Assembly (NCBI GenBank): GCA_023954415.1
Contig: JAMLIB010000011.1
Location: 62,001 to 126,000, forward strand
DNA length: 64,000 nucleotides
Reading direction: 5' to 3'
Source: Trueperaceae bacterium
GTDB lineage: Bacteria; Deinococcota; Deinococci; Deinococcales; Trueperaceae
Both the position numbers and the translations under genes were made by a program. Positions within the stretch are counted from its first letter, which is position 1; every line of letters begins with the position of its first letter. Under the pieces are notes generated by a model. It had not been told where the DNA came from, searched no databases, and saw only the letters and a list, made by a program, of their open reading frames with translations. This document shows, one piece after another, positions 36,234-44,919 of the stretch.

Positions 36234-36584
36234 ATGACGGAAGCACTGACGCTAGACGCTTACCAGGCGGGCGCGAAGTCAACGGCCCTCTACTCGCCGG
36301 ACGTGCGCATCCTCTACCCCGCCCTCAAGCTCGCGGGCGAGGCCGGCGAGGTGGCCGAGAAGCTCGGCAAGTTCATGCGTGACGAGGGCTACCGGCCCGG
36401 TGACGAGCTGAACGCCGAGCAGCGCGAGAAGATGGTCAAGGAGCTCGGCGACGTGCTCTGGTACGTGGCCAACCTGGCCGCGGACCTGGGCGTGAGCCTG
36501 GAGCACGTGGCGGCCGTGAATCTGGAGAAGCTCCAGAGCAGGAAGGCGCGCGGGGTGATCGGGGGGAGCGGCGACGACCGGTGA
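36234..36584 (+). CDS. MazG-like nucleotide pyrophosphohydrolase
   Basis: 116 residues from ATG 36234. All-alpha NTP-PPase fold: LKLAGEAGEVAEKLGKFMRDEG holds the first E-x2-E metal motif, and MVKELGDVLWYVANLAADLG the E-x2-D motif, with a C-terminal NLEKLQSRKARGVI. Length equals single-domain MazG-like housecleaning enzymes that hydrolyse non-canonical or excess NTPs. ATG follows the hexamer TAGCAT by 7 nt. The stop lies inside the first unit of a 30-bp direct repeat. Upstream tRNA-Asn is divergent. Confidence 0.85.
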   Translation: MTEALTLDAYQAGAKSTALYSPDVRILYPALKLAGEAGEVAEKLGKFMRDEGYRPGDELNAEQREKMVKELGDVLWYVANLAADLGVSLEHVAAVNLEKLQSRKARGVIGGSGDDR

Positions 36585-36668
36585 CCTCGGGCGCAGGGGT
36601 CGAAGGCGAGCGGTACAACCCTCGATCAGAGCAGGTTGCCGGTGACCTCGGGCGCAGGGGTCGAAGGC
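36578..36668. repeat. Two 30-bp direct repeats, 61-bp period
   Basis: An identical 30-bp unit containing GTGACCTCGGGCGCAGGGGT occurs at 36578-36607 and 36639-36668. The first copy includes the mazG stop codon, so the last codons of the gene and flanking bases were duplicated into the intergenic region. No transposon ends are visible. Confidence 0.85.
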
Positions 36669-36764
36669 CCGAGATGGTTGCGCAGCAGCCCGGCCTCGAG
36701 CCCGAGCGCGGCGTCCCGGCCGGTCGCATCCGAAAGGTTCGTTCGGGGCGCGCTCAGTGGGGCC

Positions 36765-37103
36765 TCAGGCCGTCAACAGGTCGTACAGGACGCGCGCCTG
36801 GTTGTGCTCCTCGTCCTTGGCGCCGTAGACGAGCGTGACGTCGCCCTTCGCTACCAGCTCCCTGAGCTTCCGTAGCGCGGAGTTACCTTCCAGTTCCTCG
36901 CGGTAACGCTTCTGGAACTCGGTCCAGCGCACCGGGTCGTGGCCGAACCACTTGCGCAGCTCGGTGCTCGGCGCCACGTCCTTCGCCCACCACACGATGT
37001 CGGCCTCAGCCTTGCTCACCCCACGCGGCCAGACGCGATCGACCAGGACCCTCGTTCCGTCGCTCGGCGCCGCCGCCTCGTACACCCGCTTGATCTTGAG
37101 CAT
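36765..37103 (-). CDS. DUF488-family protein
   Basis: 112 residues from ATG 37103, which follows TATCGT by 6 nt. Hallmark DUF488 sequence: MLKIKRVYE, GTRVLVDRVWPRGVSKAEADIVWWAKDVAPSTELRKWFGHDPVRW, and LVAKGDVTLVYGAKDEEHNQARVL. These small cytoplasmic proteins are widespread and have no firm function; a thioredoxin-like or nuclease-inhibitor role has been suggested. It converges on the mazG gene. Nothing in the neighbourhood assigns a role. Confidence 0.85.
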   Translation of the reverse strand: MLKIKRVYEAAAPSDGTRVLVDRVWPRGVSKAEADIVWWAKDVAPSTELRKWFGHDPVRWTEFQKRYREELEGNSALRKLRELVAKGDVTLVYGAKDEEHNQARVLYDLLTA

Positions 37104-37109
37104 GCCGCT

Positions 37110-37115
37110 ACGATA
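37110..37115 (-). promoter_or_regulatory. -10 element of the DUF488 gene (leaderless)
   Basis: TATCGT on the minus strand ends 6 nt before ATG 37103. Confidence 0.55.
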
Positions 37116-37213
37116 GCGCCGCACACCGGCCTCGCTAGCGTAGCGGCCCCGTCAGGGGCCGCTACGTGAGGGGCACAGGGCCGCGGCCGCTCGCTCGAGG
37201 AGCGGTCCGGCTA

Positions 37214-40024
37214 TCACCCGCACTTGCTGAAGCCGCAGTTCTCGCACTTCGAGCAGCCTTCCTCGAAGCGCAGCGGCGCGCCGCAGTCGGGGCAGGCCTT
37301 GCCGTGGTTGAGGACGTTCTTGACCCCGACCGTCTCGAGGGCGACGGCGAGCAGGTCGGCCTTGGAGGCCACCATGCGGCCGTGGTAGGTGCCGTACATG
37401 CCGCCGTTGATGCCGCGCAGCGTCTTGACGAGCGCCTCCGCAGGCACGCCGTACTGCAGCGCGATGGAGACGACGCGCCCAAGGGCCTCGCTGTCCGCGT
37501 TCGCCTCGTCGCCCGCCTTCCCGGAGACGATGAAGACCTCGGCGGGCAGGTCGTCTTGCATGTTGACCGTGACGTAGAAGCCGCGCTTCTCCCCGTTGGG
37601 GAGCATGAGCTTGACGGAGTCGGTGAAGCCGCTGAGGCGCGTGGGCCGCTCGAGGAGCGGCTCGCCGGGCAGGTGCTCGACGGACGGACGCTGGACCTGA
37701 ACCCCTTGCGACGCCCCGAGGGGCGCACCCTGCGGCGCCTGCGAGGCGCGCGCGACCGCCGCGACGGCGGCCGACGCGCCGAGGTCGGCACTCGCGGCCA
37801 TACCGTACTGGGCCGGGCGCTGCTCGGGAACCGGGAGGCTCGAGACGACGTCCGCCGCGCCGCCGTGCGCGGCCGCGCCGCCCTTGTCACTGCCCTTGCC
37901 GTCGTCCTTGGCCGCGCCGGTGGACGTGGAGAGGACCTGGAAGTCGCGCGAGCCGTCGCGGTACACGGTTATGCCCTTGCAGCCCGTGGTGAAGGCCAGC
38001 TTGTAGGCCTCGAACACGTCCGCCACCGTGGCCGAGTTGGCGAGGTTGATGGTCTTCGAGATCGAGTTGGCCACGCGGTCGCCGCCGTCGAAGGCGCGCT
38101 GGACGACGCCCTGCATGCGCACGTGGTCGGCGGGGCCGATGTCGTGGGCGCACGCCAGGACGTCGCGCACCTTCTCGGGCACGAAGTGCAGACCGCGCAC
38201 CGAGCCATGGTTGGCCTGAACGGCCGCCACGACCTTGTCCCAATCCCACTTGGCGCCCTTGCGGTAGTCGGGGTGGGGCGCGTGCTCCTCGAGCAGCTCC
38301 TGGAAGAGCGGGTGGATGAGGGCGTGGTACTCCGTGCCGATCTTGCGGTAGATGAACGGCGCGAAGACGGGCTCGACGCCGGACGAGACGCCCATGAGCA
38401 TGCTCGTGGTGCCGGTCGGGGCCACCGTCAGGATGGCGACGTTGCGGCGGGGCGTGTCGAGGTCGCTCTCGCCGTAGAGCGGGAAGGTTCCCCGCTCGGC
38501 GGCCAACGCCTCGGAGGCCTTGGCGGCGGCGTTGCGCAACGCGCCGATGATGGCGCCGACGGCATCGCGACCCTCCTCCGTGTCGTAGCCGTAACCCATG
38601 AGGATGAGTGCGTCCGCGAGCCCCATGACCCCGAGGCCAAGCCGCCTGAGCTTCATGCTCATCTCGCGGTTGTCCTCCAACGCGAAGCGGTTGACGTCCA
38701 GGACGTTGTCGAGGAAGCGCACGCACGTGGCGACGTCGGCCGCGAAACGCTCGAAGTCGTAGCCCGTGAGCCCCGCGTCCCTCGTCGTCACGTAGGCGGC
38801 GAGGTTGAGGGCGCCCAAGTCGCAAGGCTCGCCGGGGTAGAGGGGGATCTCGCCGCAGGGGTTCGTACTCTTGATGTCGCCGAGGACGCCGCGCATGGGG
38901 TTGTGGGCGTTGATCCTGTCTACGTAGATGAGGCCCGGCTCGCCCGTGCCCCACGCGTGCTGGGCGATCTCCCAGAGCTTGCCCTTCCCCGGCTCGCCGC
39001 TCGCGTTCCTCATGAACTCGTCGGAGACGAGCACGGAGATGTTGAAGGTGCTGATGTCGCCCTCGTCGCGCTCGCGCTCGAGGTCCTTGGCCGTGATGAA
39101 GTCGTCCACGTCGGGATGGGTGATGGAGATGGTGGCCATCCCGGCTCCACGCCTCGTCCCTCCCTGCCGTATCGCCCGGAGCGTCGGCGCGAACACGTAC
39201 CGCAGCGTCGCCACCGGCCCGGCGAAGAGGGCGCCGCCGAGCGAGGCCCACACGGCGAAGTTGTCGTACACCTCGACGGCGAACGAGGACGGACCGCTCG
39301 ACGTGCCGCCGGACCCGGCCACCGGCGTCCCTTCGGCGCGCAGGTTCGAGAGGTCGATCACGATGTCCGTGCCAGCCAGGAGTGCAAGCACGGCGTCGGC
39401 GGCCGCTTGCCAGATGTCGTCGACCGAGTCCGCGACGAGGCGGACATGCGCACCGCTGGGTAGGCGGTCGCGCTCGACGAAGGCGCCGGCGCGGTAGCCG
39501 CGCGTGACCATCTCGCCCCGCACCAGGTCGAGGAAGGTGCCGGTGGCTACCTTCCGGTAGTCGGCGTGGGCGCGGTCGATCGTGAGGTACAACTGGCCCG
39601 TCCGGCCGTCGAAACGGCGCTTCCGCCCGATCGGGTCGAGGTTGACGCCGTTGCCGCCGCCGACCTTGGTCACGAGGGCGAGCTTGCTAGCCAAGTGCAA
39701 GACCCAGGCGTCCGTGCCGACCTCTTCCGGGCTGCCGTCCTGCACGAAGCAGTTGAGGACGTTGCCGTGGAGGGTGTCCGCGCCGGCCAGCACCCGACCG
39801 CCGGGGCAGAAGCTCTTGCTCGCCATGAGCCGGTAGTAGCGCTCCGCGTACTCGTCGCGCTCCTCCGGACGTTCCGGACGCGCAACCCAGTTCGCCACCC
39901 GGCGGAACATGGCGTCAACCGTCTCCTCGCCCGCCTGGAAGTACTGGCGCCTGGCGATGGCCACGGCGTGCGGGTCGAAGCCCGCGTCGGGCGCGGCGTG
40001 GTCGGACGACGTGCGGTCGGTCAT
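37214..40024 (-). CDS. nrdJ: Adenosylcobalamin-dependent (class II) ribonucleoside-diphosphate reductase
   Basis: 936 residues, ATG preceded by AGGAGG with 6-nt spacing. Reduces ribonucleotides to deoxyribonucleotides using adenosylcobalamin, with no need for an NrdB subunit or oxygen. Visible class II features: CPGGRVLAGADTLHGNVLNCFV (first redox cysteine), the NPCGEIPLYPGEPCDLGALNL catalytic motif, a DGVE-type barrel, APTGTTSMLMGVSSGVEP, and a C-terminal zinc-finger-like CPDCGAPLRFEEGCSKCENCG tail. Residues about 690-790 are a low-complexity insert (Ala/Gly/Ser/Gln-rich) before a final domain that resembles the TSCPD family. I see no cobalamin riboswitch in the 450-nt upstream region. Confidence 0.95.
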   Translation of the reverse strand: MTDRTSSDHAAPDAGFDPHAVAIARRQYFQAGEETVDAMFRRVANWVARPERPEERDEYAERYYRLMASKSFCPGGRVLAGADTLHGNVLNCFVQDGSPEEVGTDAWVLHLASKLALVTKVGGGNGVNLDPIGRKRRFDGRTGQLYLTIDRAHADYRKVATGTFLDLVRGEMVTRGYRAGAFVERDRLPSGAHVRLVADSVDDIWQAAADAVLALLAGTDIVIDLSNLRAEGTPVAGSGGTSSGPSSFAVEVYDNFAVWASLGGALFAGPVATLRYVFAPTLRAIRQGGTRRGAGMATISITHPDVDDFITAKDLERERDEGDISTFNISVLVSDEFMRNASGEPGKGKLWEIAQHAWGTGEPGLIYVDRINAHNPMRGVLGDIKSTNPCGEIPLYPGEPCDLGALNLAAYVTTRDAGLTGYDFERFAADVATCVRFLDNVLDVNRFALEDNREMSMKLRRLGLGVMGLADALILMGYGYDTEEGRDAVGAIIGALRNAAAKASEALAAERGTFPLYGESDLDTPRRNVAILTVAPTGTTSMLMGVSSGVEPVFAPFIYRKIGTEYHALIHPLFQELLEEHAPHPDYRKGAKWDWDKVVAAVQANHGSVRGLHFVPEKVRDVLACAHDIGPADHVRMQGVVQRAFDGGDRVANSISKTINLANSATVADVFEAYKLAFTTGCKGITVYRDGSRDFQVLSTSTGAAKDDGKGSDKGGAAAHGGAADVVSSLPVPEQRPAQYGMAASADLGASAAVAAVARASQAPQGAPLGASQGVQVQRPSVEHLPGEPLLERPTRLSGFTDSVKLMLPNGEKRGFYVTVNMQDDLPAEVFIVSGKAGDEANADSEALGRVVSIALQYGVPAEALVKTLRGINGGMYGTYHGRMVASKADLLAVALETVGVKNVLNHGKACPDCGAPLRFEEGCSKCENCGFSKCG

Positions 40025-40474
40025 GGCGTTCCTCCTGGTCGGCTCCGGCGCCTTGGCCGTTGCCGCCTTACGGTAGTCGTGGTGTGCACCGGCTGTGACC
40101 GGGGTGGCCAGCGCGGCGGTCGGGTCGATCGGGCAAGCGATACGGGCAGTTCAGATACAAGAGCTAGTAGCTGACACGTTACTGCATACAACTTCCGTTG
40201 CCGTGAGCGGAGGCTACTTCCCTTCGCGAGTGTGTCCTATCTCACTTGGGGGCACCCTCGAGCCCTGGGGGCGATGCGCTCTACCGCGACCGCCTGCCAG
40301 CGCCACCTCGTGCAGCGCGAAGCGCAGGTTACCACCGGAGACGGGTGTCATCAAGCGCAACCGTCGCCACCGAGCTACAAGCGTGGGCGGCGGCGTGAGG
40401 GCGACCTACAACATGTTGTACCTAGGGCGACGGGTCGGAAGAGTCCGTCCAGCATGGGACCGCCGGGCGCCGGA
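40025..40474. other. 450-nt region upstream of nrdJ without a gene
   Basis: Between the start of nrdJ and the end of purH, both minus strand. I find no coding frame worth calling. It contains the palindrome TACAACATGTTGTA (40407-40420) and, on the minus strand near 40163-40190, AT-rich TTGTAT repeats and candidate promoter hexamers such as TACTAG. It does not match the cobalamin-box consensus, nor obvious NrdR boxes. Likely holds the nrdJ promoter and an operator. Confidence 0.5.
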
Positions 40475-42034
40475 TCAGTGCCTGAAGTGCCGCTCGCCCG
40501 TGAGCACCATCGCGAGGCCGAGCTCCTCCGCTGCCGCGACGATGGCGTCGTCCGCGACGGACCCTCCCGGCTGCACGATCACTCCGACGCCCGCGGCCGC
40601 GGCCGCGTCGACCCCGTCCCGGAACGGGAAGAACGCGTCGGAGGCGCACACTCCGCCCATCGCGCGTCCGTCAGCCTTGCGGACCGCGATCTCGACGGCG
40701 TCGACCCGGCTCTGTTGACCCGCGCCTATGCCGACGGCCACGCCGTCCGCCACGAGCGCGATGGCGTTGGACGACGTGGCGGCGCAGACGAGCTGCGCCA
40801 GCTCGACGTCGAGCCACTGCGCCTCGCTCGGGCTGCGCGTCGTGACGACGCGCCAACCGCCGCGATCCAAGCTCACGACGTCGGCACGCTGCGCGAGGAA
40901 GCCGCCGTCGAGCCTGCGCAGCTCGAGCCCGGCCGGGCCGGGGTCTGGCAGGGTGAGCACGCGCGTGTTCTTGCGCTTGCGGGCCAACAGCTCCAGCGCC
41001 TCCGGCGCGTAGCCGGAGGCCATGAGCACGTCGGCCTTCGGGCGCGCCACGATGAGCTCGGCCAGGGGGAGGTCGACGTGACCGGGCAAGGCGACGACCC
41101 CGCCGAAGGCGGACTTCGGATCGGCGGCGAACGCCTTGCTGTAGGCGTCGGCGAGGTCGGTCCCCCACGCCGCGCCGCAGGGGTTGGCGTGCTTCACGAT
41201 GACGCAAGCGGCCGAGCCCCGCCCAGCCGCCGTCCGCGCGAGCAGGTGCGCCAGCCGCCAGGCGGCCTCCGCGTCGAAGAGGTTCAGGTACGAGAGCGCG
41301 AGCCCCGAGTGCTGCGCTGCCGCGTCCCAGAGCGAACGCTTGCCCACCTCGCGGTAGCGGGCGCCCTGCTGGTGCGGGTTCTCGCCGTAGCGCAAGACCT
41401 CGGCGCGCTCGAGGGCGACGTCGAGGTGAAGCGGCAGCTCCTCCGCCCCGCCAAGGTAGTCCACGATGGCGGCGTCGTACGCGGCGGTATGCGCGAACGC
41501 GGTGCGCGCGAGCTCGCGGCGCTCCTCGGCCGTGACGCCCCTGCGCAATGCGGCGAGGGTGGCTGCGTAGTCCTCGGGTCTGACCACCACCACGACGTCG
41601 GGGTGGTTCTTGGCTGCCGCACGGAGCATGGCCGGACCACCGATGTCGATCTGCTCCAGGGCTTCCGCCTCGCTCACCCCCGGCCTGGCGACGGTCTCCC
41701 TGAACGGATAGAGGTTGGACACTACGACGTCGACCGGGACGATGCCGTGCGCGGCGAGCTCGCGCATGTGCGCCTGCTCGCGGCGCGCGAGGATGCCGCC
41801 GTGGATGCTCGGGTGAAGGGTCTTCACCCTGCCGTCAAGGATCTCCGGGAAGCCGGTGACGTCGCTGACCGCCACCGCCGGGATGCCGGCCTCGATGAGC
41901 GCCGCGAGGGTGCGGCCGGTGCTGACGAGCTCGAACCCCAGCTCCGCGAGGCCGCGAGCGAACTCCTCGAGGCCACGCTTGTCGTAGACGCTGATGAGCG
42001 CGCGCCTGGGCGCGTCTCTTGTCTCGGTGCTCAC
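40475..42034 (-). CDS. purH: Bifunctional AICAR formyltransferase / IMP cyclohydrolase
   Basis: 519 residues from GTG 42034 (GGGAG upstream). Performs the last two steps of IMP synthesis. N-terminal MGS-like cyclohydrolase domain (ALISVYDKRGLEEFARGLAELG, STGRT, VTGFPEILDGRVKTLHP, IDIGGPAMLRAAAKN). C-terminal formyltransferase domain with the catalytic KHANPCG motif and the PSEAQWLDVELA region; it ends GERHFRH, the family C terminus. Normal length. Lies far from purB/purC, so the purine genes are not one operon. The ppiD-like gene is upstream on the same strand with a hairpin in between. Confidence 0.96.
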   Translation of the reverse strand: MSTETRDAPRRALISVYDKRGLEEFARGLAELGFELVSTGRTLAALIEAGIPAVAVSDVTGFPEILDGRVKTLHPSIHGGILARREQAHMRELAAHGIVPVDVVVSNLYPFRETVARPGVSEAEALEQIDIGGPAMLRAAAKNHPDVVVVVRPEDYAATLAALRRGVTAEERRELARTAFAHTAAYDAAIVDYLGGAEELPLHLDVALERAEVLRYGENPHQQGARYREVGKRSLWDAAAQHSGLALSYLNLFDAEAAWRLAHLLARTAAGRGSAACVIVKHANPCGAAWGTDLADAYSKAFAADPKSAFGGVVALPGHVDLPLAELIVARPKADVLMASGYAPEALELLARKRKNTRVLTLPDPGPAGLELRRLDGGFLAQRADVVSLDRGGWRVVTTRSPSEAQWLDVELAQLVCAATSSNAIALVADGVAVGIGAGQQSRVDAVEIAVRKADGRAMGGVCASDAFFPFRDGVDAAAAAGVGVIVQPGGSVADDAIVAAAEELGLAMVLTGERHFRH

Positions 42035-42058
42035 ACCGGCTCCCTTCCAGAACGGGCG

Positions 42059-42085
42059 CGGGCGGCCATGAACCTTGGCCGCCCG
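42059..42085 (-). terminator. Hairpin between the chaperone gene and purH
   Basis: CGGGCGGCC / GGCCGCCCG, 9-bp stem with a 9-nt loop, in the 72-nt gap. Likely a terminator of the upstream gene, without a T-run. Confidence 0.5.
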
Positions 42086-42106
42086 TCCCAGGTCGTGTGA
42101 CTGGCC

Positions 42107-44134
42107 TCAGTTGCTCGTGGCGGGCGCCGGGGCCTCTTCGCCGGCCGGGGCCTCGTCGCCGGACGGTGCCTCGTCCGTGGCCGGGGGCTCGTCGTTCGTC
42201 GGCGTCTCGTCCGTAGCGGCATCGGGCGCGGCGGTGGCGTCGGTACCCTGGAGCGTATCCGTAGGCAGGACCAGGTCGGGTACGGAGGTCTCCACGATGT
42301 CCGTGGCGGCGCGGCGGTCGGAGAGCCAGGCCGTGCGGGCCGCCTGACGCTTCTGGGCGAGAACCGCCTGCTCGACTTGGGCGTACACGTCGGCCAACGG
42401 CCTCACGCGTGGGGCCACTCGGTCGGCGACGAGCACGACGTACGTGTCGATGGTCGCCTGGGCCGGGGCGGCGTCCACGCCGTCACCGGCGAGGTCCTCG
42501 CCGCCCGCCTCCGAGACGGCCTCATCCGTCCCGGTCGCCTCGGAGGCGTCCGGAGCCGGCTGTTGGATCACGAGGACGTCGCTCACTGACAGGGCGCCGC
42601 CGGGCAGAGGGTCGAAGGCGTCGGTCGAGAAGAGCGCGGTGTCGAGCTCCGTGGCCAGGTCGCCCGGTTTCACGCGCCCGAGCTCGGTGAGGGTGCCGCC
42701 GGCGGCCTCGGTGGCGGCCGCCACCGTGTCGCCGTCAAGCAGGGCGGTGCGGAACGCGGCGGCGGCGCCGGCGTCCGAGAACTCGACCTTGGTAACGGTG
42801 GCTTCGGCACCGAACGTGTACATCGCCTGGTTGTCGGCGTAGTACGTCTCGACGTCCTCGGCCGTGGCCACCTCGTCGCGTCCGATGTAGTTGAGTGCCG
42901 CCTGGGCGATGCCACTACGCGTGCCGACCAACGGCACGCCCAGCGTCTCGGCGCCCTGGTAGGCGACCTCCGTGTCGATGAGCTGGTTGAGGACCGTCGG
43001 CTTGAAGAGGCCGACGATGAGGTCGGCGGTGGCGGGCGACAGGGCCTGCTGGATCTGGGTGTTCGTGTACAGGGCCCTGTCGAGGTCGACGGCCTTGATC
43101 TCGTGGTCGCCGACCTTGGCGAGGACGGGGTTGTCGAACCGCAGGGTGCTCGTGGCCGGGAAGGAGACCTGCGCTTCGGCGCGCAGGCGCTCCAGCTCGG
43201 CCTCGACGATCCCGGACTTCTTCGCGTCGAGCGCGTCGGCGGAGACGGTGTCCTTGACCTCGTCGAGCGGCAGGTCGGCGGCGGGCTCGTAACCCTCCAC
43301 GCTAACGACGTAGTAACGGTCGTTGAACGCGATGACGTCGGTCAGGCCCGCGCCACGTAGGGAGAAGGCGGCGTTGGCGACGACGGTCGGCAGCGCGGGG
43401 CGCCCGACGGGGCGCGGCGTCGTCTCCCCTGCCGCGGCGCCGACGGCGCCGTCCCGGTCGGCGAGCTCCAAGCTGTTGTCACGGGCGAGGGCGGCGAAGT
43501 CGGCACCCGCGAGGGCTTGCCGCCTCAGGTTCTCGGCCGTCTGCTGGTCGGCGGCGACGATCTGCCGCGCGAGGATCTTCTCCTCCGACTGGTAAGAGGC
43601 GCGGTGCGACTCGAAGAAGGCGTCCACCTCGGCATCGGAGACGGTGGCGTCCTTGACGAGACGGTTCTCCCACTCCTGGAGGCGAAGCTGGTCCCGGAGG
43701 TAGTCGCGGAAGGTCTGGTCCGTGTAGCCGGCGCTGCCGATGAGTTGCAGGTAGGCCTGGTCGTTACGGGCGCCATCGACGCCGCGATCCTTGCGGAAGT
43801 CGTTGACGGCGCTTCGCACCTGGCCACCGCTGACGCTGATGCGCGAGGCGGCCTGGTCGAGAACCGCGTTCCGCACGATCTCGTCCGCGAGCAGGCGCTG
43901 GAGGTCCTGACCGACCTCGCCGTCGGTGACGGTGTTGAACAAGGCGTTGTTGCGCAACTGCTGGATGTCGAGGTCGTACAGGGTCTGGCCGTTGACGACG
44001 ATCTGCGCGTCACCACGGCTGACGCTACCGCCGGTAAGGCTCAACCCAGGCGTGAACGTGACCACCATGCCCGCGAGAAGGCCGAGTGACACGACCCACA
44101 GGATGATGGTTGACATACGTTTGCTCATCTTCAT
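42107..44134 (-). CDS. SurA/PpiD-like periplasmic folding factor
   Basis: 675 residues from ATG 44134; GGAGG lies 12 nt upstream (the frame opens at GTG 44164). One N-terminal membrane anchor (TIILWVVSLGLLAGMVVTFT) and a long exported part. About 50-200 is a SurA_N-like helical region (VNGQTLYDLDIQQLRNNAL, the LADEIVRNAVLDQAA core). A parvulin-type peptidyl-prolyl isomerase segment follows (ILARQIVAADQQTAENLRRQALAGADFAALARDNS ... FNDRYYVVSVEGY). A second similar helical/parvulin-like half runs from about 340. The C-terminal ~60 residues are an acidic Pro/Thr/Ala-rich tail. Probably a membrane-anchored chaperone for envelope proteins. Confidence 0.82.
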   Translation of the reverse strand: MKMSKRMSTIILWVVSLGLLAGMVVTFTPGLSLTGGSVSRGDAQIVVNGQTLYDLDIQQLRNNALFNTVTDGEVGQDLQRLLADEIVRNAVLDQAASRISVSGGQVRSAVNDFRKDRGVDGARNDQAYLQLIGSAGYTDQTFRDYLRDQLRLQEWENRLVKDATVSDAEVDAFFESHRASYQSEEKILARQIVAADQQTAENLRRQALAGADFAALARDNSLELADRDGAVGAAAGETTPRPVGRPALPTVVANAAFSLRGAGLTDVIAFNDRYYVVSVEGYEPAADLPLDEVKDTVSADALDAKKSGIVEAELERLRAEAQVSFPATSTLRFDNPVLAKVGDHEIKAVDLDRALYTNTQIQQALSPATADLIVGLFKPTVLNQLIDTEVAYQGAETLGVPLVGTRSGIAQAALNYIGRDEVATAEDVETYYADNQAMYTFGAEATVTKVEFSDAGAAAAFRTALLDGDTVAAATEAAGGTLTELGRVKPGDLATELDTALFSTDAFDPLPGGALSVSDVLVIQQPAPDASEATGTDEAVSEAGGEDLAGDGVDAAPAQATIDTYVVLVADRVAPRVRPLADVYAQVEQAVLAQKRQAARTAWLSDRRAATDIVETSVPDLVLPTDTLQGTDATAAPDAATDETPTNDEPPATDEAPSGDEAPAGEEAPAPATSN

Positions 44135-44269
44135 TCTGGTCGACTTCCTCCCGGTCCGGCGCACCCCCTCGAGGGGCCCGGTACGGTCCCGCCCCTGGCG
44201 GGAAGCACGCCCCGGAGTGTAACAGACCGGTCGCTCAGCGCGGCGTGGTCGCGCGCGGCCGCGCGGTGC

Positions 44270-44275
44270 TATATT
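44270..44275 (+). promoter_or_regulatory. -10 element of tRNA-Arg
   Basis: TATATT, 46 nt before the tRNA. No clear -35. Confidence 0.5.
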
Positions 44276-44321
44276 GCTCTTCGCCTCGCCGCCGGCACCC
44301 CCGGCGCCACGAAGCCGATCC

Positions 44322-44398
44322 GCGCCCGTAGCTCAGTCGGATAGAGCGTTCGCCTCCGGAGCGAAAGGTCACAGGTTCGAATCCTGTCGGGCGCACCA
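44322..44398 (+). tRNA. tRNA-Arg (anticodon CCG)
   Basis: 77 nt including CCA. Acceptor GCGCCCG/CGGGCGC, D arm GCTCAGTCGGATAGAGC, anticodon stem TTCGC/GCGAA with loop CTCCGGA, T arm ACAGGTTCGAATCCTGT. Reads CGG codons. Confidence 0.97.
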
Positions 44399-44422
44399 CC
44401 AGACGTTCGTCCTGGAGGGTAC

Positions 44423-44824
44423 GTGTCACAGCCGCTCGCCGCGATCGTAGCCGTAGCGACGGGTGGCGCCGTCGGCAGCGTGCTTCGCTACGCCTTCACG
44501 TTGTGGTTCCAGAACCTCTCGAAGGGTTTCCCGCTCGGCACGCTCCTGGTGAACGTGCTCGGGTCCTTCGTCATCACGTTCGTCGGGGCGGCCACGGCCG
44601 CGGACGGGCGCAACCCGCTGCCCGAGGTGTGGCGGTTGGCCATCCTCGTGGGGGTCTGTGGCGGCTACACGACGTTCTCGTCTTTCAGCCTGCAGACGCT
44701 CGACCTGCTGCGCGCGGGCTTCGTTGGCCGCGCCGCGGCGAACGTCCTGCTCTCGGTCGGCCTGTGCCTAGGCGCTGCCGCCCTGGGCTACCTGGCCGCC
44801 GCCAGGCTCGGCAGCGGGGGTTGA
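44423..44824 (+). CDS. crcB: Fluoride channel CrcB/Fluc
   Basis: 133 residues, GTG start with GGAGGG 5 nt upstream. Four transmembrane helices with family motifs: GGAVGSVLRYAFTLWF, FPLGTLLVNVLGSFVITF (central Asn), and GGYTTFSSFSLQTL (the Gly-x-Thr-Thr-Phe-Ser-Thr/Ser phenylalanine box). Exports fluoride as a dual-topology dimer. No fluoride riboswitch is visible, and the gene starts 24 nt after tRNA-Arg, so it may be co-transcribed with the tRNA. Confidence 0.93.
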   Translation: MSQPLAAIVAVATGGAVGSVLRYAFTLWFQNLSKGFPLGTLLVNVLGSFVITFVGAATAADGRNPLPEVWRLAILVGVCGGYTTFSSFSLQTLDLLRAGFVGRAAANVLLSVGLCLGAAALGYLAAARLGSGG

Positions 44825-44919
44825 CGGCGCGACGTACGGTCACGGGGTGAACAGCGGCCAGGCCCCGACACCCCGCTATCCAGTCGACGCCATACCGCGC
44901 GGCAGCCGGGCGGCCGCGC

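Noticed and set aside
40025-40474. Cobalamin riboswitch for nrdJ
   Set aside because: No B12 box, no conserved core on the minus strand. Only partial resemblance near 40201-40260.
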